Assembly (NCBI GenBank): GCA_934167785.1
Contig: CAKPLX010000001.1
Location: 1 to 64,000, forward strand
From: an uncultured Bacilli bacterium
Lineage (GTDB): Bacteria; Bacillota_I; Bacilli_A; RF39; UBA660
Reading direction: 5' to 3'
Length of the DNA: 64,000 nt
The translations under genes were made by a program, and so were the position numbers. Positions 58,061 to 64,000 of the stretch are shown here, piece by piece (the first letter of the stretch is position 1; each line of letters starts with the position of its first letter). The notes under the pieces are model-generated. The model had not been told where the DNA came from, did no database searches, and worked only from the letters and a program-made list of their open reading frames with translations.

Positions 58061-61018
58061 ATGTATTTAAAAAGTATCAAGGCTTATGGTTTTAAGTCTT
58101 TTGCAGACAAAATAGAAATAAATTTTGAAAAAAATATCAACGGAATTGTCGGACCAAATGGAAGTGGAAAATCAAATATCGTAGATGCTGTTCGATGGGT
58201 TTTAGGAGAACAATCCATAAAATCATTAAGAGGGGATACATCAACCGATGTTATTTTTTCCGGAAGTAAAAGTAGAAAACCACTAAATAGTGCCTCGGTA
58301 ACCCTAACATTTGATAACAGTGATTTCTATCTTCCAATTCAATACACAGAAGTCTCAGTAAGAAGAGTAATGTATCGAAGTGGAGAGAACGAATACTACT
58401 TAAATAATGAAAAATGTCGTCTAAAAGATATTACTAATCTCCTAGTGGATACAGGTGCTGACAAAGAAAGTTTTAACATTATATCGCAAGGAAAAATTGA
58501 TGAAATCCTCTCCACCAAACCAGGAGATAGAAGAGCCGTATTTGAAAGTGCCGCTGGAGTAATGAAATACAAAAAAAGAAAAGAAGAAGCTGTAAAAAAA
58601 TTAGAACGAACAAATTTAAACTTGAATCGAGTAAATGATATCCTGTATGAATTAGAGAATAATTTAACACCCTTAGAAAAACAAAGTAAAGATGCAACAA
58701 GATATTTAGAAGTGAAAGATGTATTAGCTAACTTAAATATTTCTCTAATGACTTCTGATATCACTAAATTAAATCAAGAAACAAAATATATTGAAGAAAA
58801 GGTAAATCACTTAAAGGATGAAATTGTAAGTTTATCTAATACACATTCTAGTTATGATATTGATCTTCTCACTAAAAAAAGTGAAATTAAAATGCTTGAA
58901 GAAAAGATAAATAAATCACAAAATACTTTAATAGAAATTACCAAAAGTATTGAAAAAATCAACGGCGATATCCGTCTTTTAAAAATGAAAAAGCAATATA
59001 GTGAAAAAGAGGAAACAAAAGAAGAACAAAGATTATTACAACAAAAAGAACTTTTATTAAAAATAGAATTACAAATCAATGAAGAAAAAAACAATATTGC
59101 TAAATTACAAGATATTTTAAAACTAAAAACAGAAGATGTCACTAAAACCGAAAAAGACTATCTAAAAATGTTAGAAGAAAAAAATAAAATCAACGAAAAA
59201 GTTGAACAAAATGATCGAGAGATCAATCGATTAAAGTATAAAATTGAGAACTTAGAGACAAGCATTGAAAATGGAAATCAGATTCCAAATTCAATTAAAA
59301 GTATTTTGAATCATCCAAGATTATCAGGAGCACATCATATTATAGGAAACTTACTAAAAATCGAAAATCTCTATACCACAGCAATTACAACATCATTAGG
59401 TGCTAGTGCGAATTATTTAGTAGTAGATACAACAGAAGATGCCAAAAGAATGATTTCCTACCTTAAAGAAAATAAACTAGGAAGAGCTACCTTTTTACCA
59501 TTAGATACAATTAAACCGAGGAATATAGATAGCCTTACTTATGAAAAATTAAAAGGACAAGAAGGCTTTATCGATATCGCAGCCAATTTAGTAACATATG
59601 ATCAAATTTATCAAAATATTATTTTTAATCTTTTAGGAAATATCATTATTTGTAAGAATCTTGATACCGCAACTAAAATCAGTAAAAGTATTTTCAATCG
59701 CTATAAAATAGTAACACTCGATGGCCAAGTCATGAATATTGGCGGTTCTATGACAGGAGGAAGTACTACAACTGCAAATAATATCATAAAAGAAAAATAT
59801 GAACTAGAAGTAACCAAATTAGAATTACAAAACTTAACTGAAAAAGAAAAAGAATTGCAAACCTCTTTAAAACAGCATTCCATCCTTTTAGAGCAAAAAA
59901 ATTTAACCAAATTAAATCAAACAAACGAAGTAACTTCCTTAAAAGAAAATCTAAATAACAAACAAGAAAATCTTCTTCAACTCACTGAAGAAAAAGAAAA
60001 TATTCAAACAGAAATCAAAAATACAGAATCGATTTTTCAAAATAACAGCGATCAAGAATTAGAAAATATGTTAAACATGTATTACAGCGCGATTGCTTCA
60101 AAAGATAATATCAAAAAAGAAATGGATATTGACTTAGAAAAAAAACATCAATTAGAAAATCATATCAATGAAATAGAAATTCTATCCAAAAAAGATAACA
60201 GCAATATCAAAGAAAAAGAAAAAGTTTTAAATCAACTAGAAATAAAAAGAAATACCATGAACATTAAACTAGATAATCTTTTAATTTCTTTAGGAGAAGA
60301 ATACAACCTAACTTATGAAGCAGCAACAAATAAATATAAACTAGAAATAGATGAATCTCTTGCTCGAGAAAAGGTAAAAGAATTAAAAAATGAAGTAAAA
60401 GCAATCGGCTATGTCAACATTGATGCAATTGAAGAATATAAACAAGTAAAAGAAAGATATGATTTTTTAAACCATCAAAAAGAAGATTTAAAACAAGCCG
60501 AAACGACTCTTTTAGAAATCATGAAAGAAATGGATGACATCATGAAAGAAAAATTTCTTCATACCTTCGAAAATATTCGAGTAGAATTTAAAAAGGTTTT
60601 TCGTCAAATGTTTCATGGAGGAGAAGCAGAATTAATTTTAACTGAACCAGATAACTTACTAGAAACAGGAATTGAAATTCAAGCCATTCCTTCAGGAAAA
60701 AACTTAAAGAGCATTACTTTATTAAGTGGTGGCGAAAAAACCTTCACTGCCATTTCTTTATTATTTGCCATTTTAAATGTAAGACCAGTTCCTTTTTGTT
60801 TATTAGATGAAGTAGAAGCAGCCTTAGATGATGCTAATGTAGAAAGCTTTGGACATTATTTAAATGAATACCGAGATAAAACACAATTTATCTTAATTAC
60901 TCACAAGAAAAAAACTATGGAATTTTCTAATACCCTATATGGAATTACCATGCAAGAATCAGGCGTTAGTAAACTAGTAAGTGTTCGCCTTGAAGATATA
61001 GAAAAAAATGAACAATAA
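58061..61018 (+). CDS. smc: Chromosome segregation protein SMC (short form)
   Basis: SMC forms the core of the bacterial condensin. The 985 residues have the N-terminal ATP part (IKAYGFKSFADK, Walker A VGPNGSGKSN), two long coiled-coil arms, the hinge (about 415-580, with NIGGSMTGGSTTT), and the C-terminal part with LSGGEKTFTAISLLFAIL and Walker B FCLLDEVEAALDDAN. It is about 200 residues shorter than the Bacillus protein, mostly in the arms. ATG 58061 follows GAGAGTGAT. The usual neighbours rnc and ftsY are not seen. It ends without an obvious hairpin before the next gene. Confidence 0.96.
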   Translation: MYLKSIKAYGFKSFADKIEINFEKNINGIVGPNGSGKSNIVDAVRWVLGEQSIKSLRGDTSTDVIFSGSKSRKPLNSASVTLTFDNSDFYLPIQYTEVSVRRVMYRSGENEYYLNNEKCRLKDITNLLVDTGADKESFNIISQGKIDEILSTKPGDRRAVFESAAGVMKYKKRKEEAVKKLERTNLNLNRVNDILYELENNLTPLEKQSKDATRYLEVKDVLANLNISLMTSDITKLNQETKYIEEKVNHLKDEIVSLSNTHSSYDIDLLTKKSEIKMLEEKINKSQNTLIEITKSIEKINGDIRLLKMKKQYSEKEETKEEQRLLQQKELLLKIELQINEEKNNIAKLQDILKLKTEDVTKTEKDYLKMLEEKNKINEKVEQNDREINRLKYKIENLETSIENGNQIPNSIKSILNHPRLSGAHHIIGNLLKIENLYTTAITTSLGASANYLVVDTTEDAKRMISYLKENKLGRATFLPLDTIKPRNIDSLTYEKLKGQEGFIDIAANLVTYDQIYQNIIFNLLGNIIICKNLDTATKISKSIFNRYKIVTLDGQVMNIGGSMTGGSTTTANNIIKEKYELEVTKLELQNLTEKEKELQTSLKQHSILLEQKNLTKLNQTNEVTSLKENLNNKQENLLQLTEEKENIQTEIKNTESIFQNNSDQELENMLNMYYSAIASKDNIKKEMDIDLEKKHQLENHINEIEILSKKDNSNIKEKEKVLNQLEIKRNTMNIKLDNLLISLGEEYNLTYEAATNKYKLEIDESLAREKVKELKNEVKAIGYVNIDAIEEYKQVKERYDFLNHQKEDLKQAETTLLEIMKEMDDIMKEKFLHTFENIRVEFKKVFRQMFHGGEAELILTEPDNLLETGIEIQAIPSGKNLKSITLLSGGEKTFTAISLLFAILNVRPVPFCLLDEVEAALDDANVESFGHYLNEYRDKTQFILITHKKKTMEFSNTLYGITMQESGVSKLVSVRLEDIEKNEQ

Positions 61019-61082
61019 GAATTGAAAGAATAAAAGAATTATGATAAACTTAAAATAAGAAGAATAAAAGGAGGATTAAGAA

Positions 61083-62252
61083 ATGGATTTTCATCAAAAA
61101 AGATTAATCTTTACTAGTGTTCTTTCTATTTTATTGGTATCAATACTGTTAATTGGTAGCACTTACTCGATTTTTAACTCAACAGATATTGATGAAGAAA
61201 AAAATGTCTATAAAACTGCCAATCTAGATATTACTTATACATTAGATAATGGCAATGTTATTCTTGATAATCCAAGTCCAATGAAAGAAGACGAAATTTT
61301 TAATCTAACACCATATCGACTTACAATAACCAATACTGGTAATGTTCCTTACTTATTTCAAGTAATATTAGATCCCACTACAGCCGCTAATGAAATTAAT
61401 CACAAATACATCATGACGAAAGTAGGAGAGTTAGAAGCTAAACCGCTCTCATCATGTGAAGAAAATATCATCAAAAAAGACGTCATCGTTCCCGCAGGGA
61501 AAAGTATTCCTATTGATGTCAGAGTATGGATTTCTGATCAAATTCAAAATACAGAAATGGGAAAAAGTTTCTATGCTAAATTAAAAATTGATGGCGTAGC
61601 CGTATATGAAGAAAATCAAGAAATTGACAATACAAAATTAACCGTAACAAGACTGCTATCTCAAGCAAAAATAGGAAGTTATGTAAAATATATAGGAAAT
61701 AATGGCTGTGAAGGCACAACTTGCGAAGGAAAAGTCGAAGAAAGCACATCTTCAAATACTTCTGAAGAAACTGGCTGGAGAGTTGGTTATATCAATGAAG
61801 AAAGCACTTATTTAATTAATGCTAAACCATTAAATCTCAACAATAACAATTTAACCCAAAAAGAATTAACCGAAGAAGCCTTAAAATATTGTAATAATCT
61901 ATACATCTATCAAGAAACCTGTAATCAAAATAGTGCCCGAATATTTTCTTTAGAAGATTTTACTTTAATAAAGAAAAACTTTGAAAAAAACAATTGTCCT
62001 GAAACATCAGATTTAGATGAATGTAGTCAAGCAAACGATTTAATCAATACACAAGAAAGTTACTTAATAGTAAATAATAATGAAAAAGAAACATGGTTTT
62101 GGAATGCAAAAAATAAAAACTTAGAAAAAAGAAGTAATAATGAAGAAACCAATTTAGGATTAAGATTTATTCTAAGACTTAAACCAGATGTTGTAATCAA
62201 AAAGGGAAACGGTACTAGTACAGATCCTTATATCATATCAAATGAAAAATAG
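61083..62252 (+). CDS. TasA/CalY-like surface protein with C-terminal adhesin-like domain
   Basis: The 389-residue product has a signal/membrane segment (about 8-30) ending STYSIFNSTDID, then YKTANLDITYTLDNGNV, LTPYRLTITNTGNVPYLFQV and IPIDVRVWISDQIQNTEMGK, a pattern like the SipW-processed TasA/CalY (camelysin) fibre proteins. The C-terminal ~190 residues start with IGSYVKYIGNNGCEGTTCEG and GWRVGYINEESTYLINA and finish RFILRLKPDVVIKKGNGTST and DPYIIS. This domain is also found in the pilin at 12928. It is probably exposed on the surface. GGAGGAT precedes the ATG. Confidence 0.65.
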   Translation: MDFHQKRLIFTSVLSILLVSILLIGSTYSIFNSTDIDEEKNVYKTANLDITYTLDNGNVILDNPSPMKEDEIFNLTPYRLTITNTGNVPYLFQVILDPTTAANEINHKYIMTKVGELEAKPLSSCEENIIKKDVIVPAGKSIPIDVRVWISDQIQNTEMGKSFYAKLKIDGVAVYEENQEIDNTKLTVTRLLSQAKIGSYVKYIGNNGCEGTTCEGKVEESTSSNTSEETGWRVGYINEESTYLINAKPLNLNNNNLTQKELTEEALKYCNNLYIYQETCNQNSARIFSLEDFTLIKKNFEKNNCPETSDLDECSQANDLINTQESYLIVNNNEKETWFWNAKNKNLEKRSNNEETNLGLRFILRLKPDVVIKKGNGTSTDPYIISNEK

Positions 62253-62283
62253 TAGGTAAAAAAACTTACTATTTTTCATTTGA
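62238..62283 (+). terminator. Long hairpin overlapping the 3' end of the surface-protein gene
   Basis: TCAAATGAAAAATAGTA (62238-62254) and TACTATTTTTCATTTGA (62267-62283) form a perfect 17-bp stem. The stop codon TAG (62250-62252) lies within the left arm. There is no T run after the stem on the plus strand, so it may be a processing or stability element or a non-classical terminator. Confidence 0.6.
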
Positions 62284-62371
62284 ACAAAACAACTATTAAA
62301 AAAAATAATATTTACATTCTAGTTTATTATGATATAATACTAAAGTACGCGAAAAAAAGGGAAGTGAAGAA

Positions 62372-63397
62372 ATGAAAACAGAAGATTTTGATTACAATTT
62401 ACCAGAAGAATTAATTGCCCAGCATCCAAGTCAAAAAAGAGATCAATGCAAAATGATGGTAGTAAACAGAAAAAATGGAAACATCGAGCACAAAATCTTT
62501 TCTGACATTATTGATTATTTAAAAGAAGGAGATACATTAGTACTAAATGATACCAAAGTATTACCAGCCAGATTAATGGGAATTAAAGAAGAAACCAAAG
62601 CTCACATAGAAGTATTACTACTAAAAGAAAATAAAAAAGATCATTGGGAATGTTTAGTTAAACCAGCCAAAAGAGTCAAAGTTGGCACGATTATTGATTT
62701 TGGAGAAGGACTTTTAAAAGCAGAATGCACTTTTGTAGGAGAAGAAGGCATACGCCATTTTAAATTTTCTTACCAAGGAGTATTTTATGAAATCTTAGAT
62801 CAATTAGGAACAATGCCCCTTCCGCCTTACATTAGAGAACAATTAAAAGACAAAGATAGATACCAAACTGTCTATGCCAAAAACATAGGAAGTGCCGCTG
62901 CTCCAACAGCAGGATTACACTTTACAAAAGAACTTCTACAAAAAATAGAACAAAAAGGCATTCATATTTGTTCTATTACTCTCCACGTTGGACTTGGTAC
63001 TTTTCGCCCAGTTAATGTAGAAGATGTTACCAAACATACCATGCATAGCGAATTTTATAGCATGTCAAAGGAAGTAGCAGAACATCTAAATCAAATGAAA
63101 AAAGAAGGAAAAAGAATCATCGCAATCGGAACAACAACAACTAGAACGCTAGAAACAATCATGAAAAAATATCATCAATTTCAAGAATGTTCTGGTTGGA
63201 CAAATATCTTTATTTATCCCGGTTTTAAATATGAAGCCATTGATGGTTTAATTACTAACTTTCATTTACCAAAATCTACTTTAATCATGCTAGTATCGGC
63301 TTTTGCCTCAAAAGAAATTATCTTAAATGCCTACAAAATAGCTGTTACAAAAAAATATCAATTTTTTTCCTTTGGCGACTGTATGTTTATTTGCTAA
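62372..63397 (+). CDS. queA: S-adenosylmethionine:tRNA ribosyltransferase-isomerase
   Basis: QueA makes epoxyqueuosine in tRNA, using the ribose of SAM. The 341 residues match the family: [41 protein letters not shown]-type [69 protein letters not shown] and [17 protein letters not shown]. Length is normal. A TATAAT box is about 40 bases upstream and AAGGGAAGTGAAG precedes the ATG. tgt is not in the window. The next gene is dnaG. Confidence 0.97.
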   Translation: MKTEDFDYNLPEELIAQHPSQKRDQCKMMVVNRKNGNIEHKIFSDIIDYLKEGDTLVLNDTKVLPARLMGIKEETKAHIEVLLLKENKKDHWECLVKPAKRVKVGTIIDFGEGLLKAECTFVGEEGIRHFKFSYQGVFYEILDQLGTMPLPPYIREQLKDKDRYQTVYAKNIGSAAAPTAGLHFTKELLQKIEQKGIHICSITLHVGLGTFRPVNVEDVTKHTMHSEFYSMSKEVAEHLNQMKKEGKRIIAIGTTTTRTLETIMKKYHQFQECSGWTNIFIYPGFKYEAIDGLITNFHLPKSTLIMLVSAFASKEIILNAYKIAVTKKYQFFSFGDCMFIC

Positions 63398-63509
63398 ACT
63401 CAACAAAAAACGTAAAAAAACTGTCAATTTAAAATTTTTTTATTAAAATTAACGAAAAAAAAAGGAAATTAAAAACTTATGTAGAATATTAATATTAGAA
63501 GGTGATGTC

Positions 63510-64000
63510 ATGGCTTACATCGATGAAGCAACAATACAAGCAATTAGAAAAAAACATCCCATCAAAGAAATTGTCGAAAGATACATTCCTTTAACCAAAA
63601 AAGGAGAAGATTATTGGGGTCTTTGTCCTTTTCATGCAGATAATAATCCATCCATGTCTATCTCAACAAGATTAGATATGTTCCAATGTTTTGTCTGTAA
63701 AAAAGCAGGTAATGTTTTTAACTTTATTGCCGGTATGGAAAATATCACTTATAAAGAAGCAATAGATCTATTGGCAAAAGAAGATGGTTATCAACTAGAG
63801 CACACTACCAAAGAAAACAGCAATCAAAAGGAGTATGAAATTAATCTTTTAGCAATTAAATACTATCAAAACAACCTCAATAGCGTTTTAGGAGAAAATG
63901 CCATTAACTACTTAACCCAAAGAAAAATCGATCGTGAAACAATCAAAAAATTTGAAATTGGACTTTCTATTTCTAAACTACCTTTAACCACTTTTTTGTT
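63510..64000 (+). CDS. dnaG: DNA primase (N-terminal part, truncated by the window edge)
   Basis: DnaG makes RNA primers at the replication fork. The visible 163 codons begin MAYIDEATIQAIRKKHPIKE, followed by the zinc-binding domain: LCPFHADNNPSMSI and FQCFVCKKAGNVFNFI give the C-H-C-C set. The start of the catalytic core follows (YYQNNLNSVLGENAINYLTQ, KKFEIGLS). GGTGATG precedes ATG 63510. The frame is open to the end of the window. In Firmicutes dnaG is usually followed by sigA (rpoD), which would lie outside. It follows queA by about 110 bases. Confidence 0.97.
   Translation, partial: MAYIDEATIQAIRKKHPIKEIVERYIPLTKKGEDYWGLCPFHADNNPSMSISTRLDMFQCFVCKKAGNVFNFIAGMENITYKEAIDLLAKEDGYQLEHTTKENSNQKEYEINLLAIKYYQNNLNSVLGENAINYLTQRKIDRETIKKFEIGLSISKLPLTTFL

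Noticed and set aside
1..64000. Mycoplasma-type code (TGA as Trp)
   Set aside because: Tryptophan is encoded by TGG in the recognised proteins, and genes such as the one at 53332 end properly at TGA at the family- or context-expected place.
1..64000. CRISPR arrays, tRNA or rRNA genes, prophage or complete insertion sequences
   Set aside because: No regularly spaced repeats, no cloverleaf with GTTCRA-type T-loop, and no transposase or phage structural gene were found on either strand.

Overview
The window comes from an AT-rich, low-GC Gram-positive bacterium that forms endospores and can live without oxygen. Spore-specific genes are spread across it: a CotE-like coat protein, SpoIIIAH, GerE, GerM, a SpoIIAA-like STAS protein with a SigF-like sigma factor, SpoVAC/AD/AE, GerQ and an alpha/beta-type SASP. 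The only ribonucleotide reductase seen is the oxygen-sensitive class III enzyme NrdD/NrdG. The MurE DNPR motif suggests meso-diaminopimelate peptidoglycan. TGA, TAG and TAA all act as stops, so the standard bacterial code fits. My inference is a gut-type member of the Bacilli with a reduced genome (Erysipelotrichales/RF39-like). No rRNA, tRNA, CRISPR array, phage or complete insertion sequence was seen.

Layout: 1-424 is the end of a ribosomal operon (rpoA, rplQ). 424-778 is non-coding and holds a small terminal-inverted-repeat element. 779-3350 has a sigma factor with two region-4-like domains, a pilin-like protein and a WG-repeat protein. 4376-7368 is a sporulation island (cotE, a lipoprotein gene, spoIIIAH, gerE, gerM) with candidate SigE-, SigG- and SigK-type promoters. 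7861-10934 is nrdD, a separate 58-residue glycyl-radical domain, and nrdG. 10954-14656 is a type IV pilus-like cluster. 14696-24794 holds housekeeping genes (M29 aminopeptidase, yidD, ferredoxin, yutD, pyrH, NfeD/SPFH pair, mutL, holA) and several membrane proteins of unknown role. 24890-28222 is a second sporulation block (possible Spo0A boxes, STAS protein, sigF, Xre regulator, spoVAC-AD-AE), followed by a ZIP metal transporter on the minus strand. 29320-33735 is a TetR-controlled MMPL exporter with a YhgE/Pip-like partner. 34191-49145 is mostly cell envelope: murE, an M14 peptidase, D,D-carboxypeptidase, GH25 muramidase, FemX-like transferase, a Ddl-like ligase and gerQ, with ruvA among them. 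49231-64000 has a SASP, thiI, dinG, a predicted minus-strand small RNA, uvrC, a duplicated-domain protein, a short smc, a TasA-like surface protein, queA and the start of dnaG.

How the parts fit: the spore genes are scattered in small units, each with its own promoter, instead of the long operons of Bacillus. spoIIIAH stands alone, and no spoIIAB lies between the STAS gene and sigF. The main points for follow-up are the split NrdD, the spoIIA-like locus without spoIIAB, a C-terminal domain shared by a pilin and a TasA-like protein, a Ddl-like ligase with an altered active-site motif, and the predicted small RNA.
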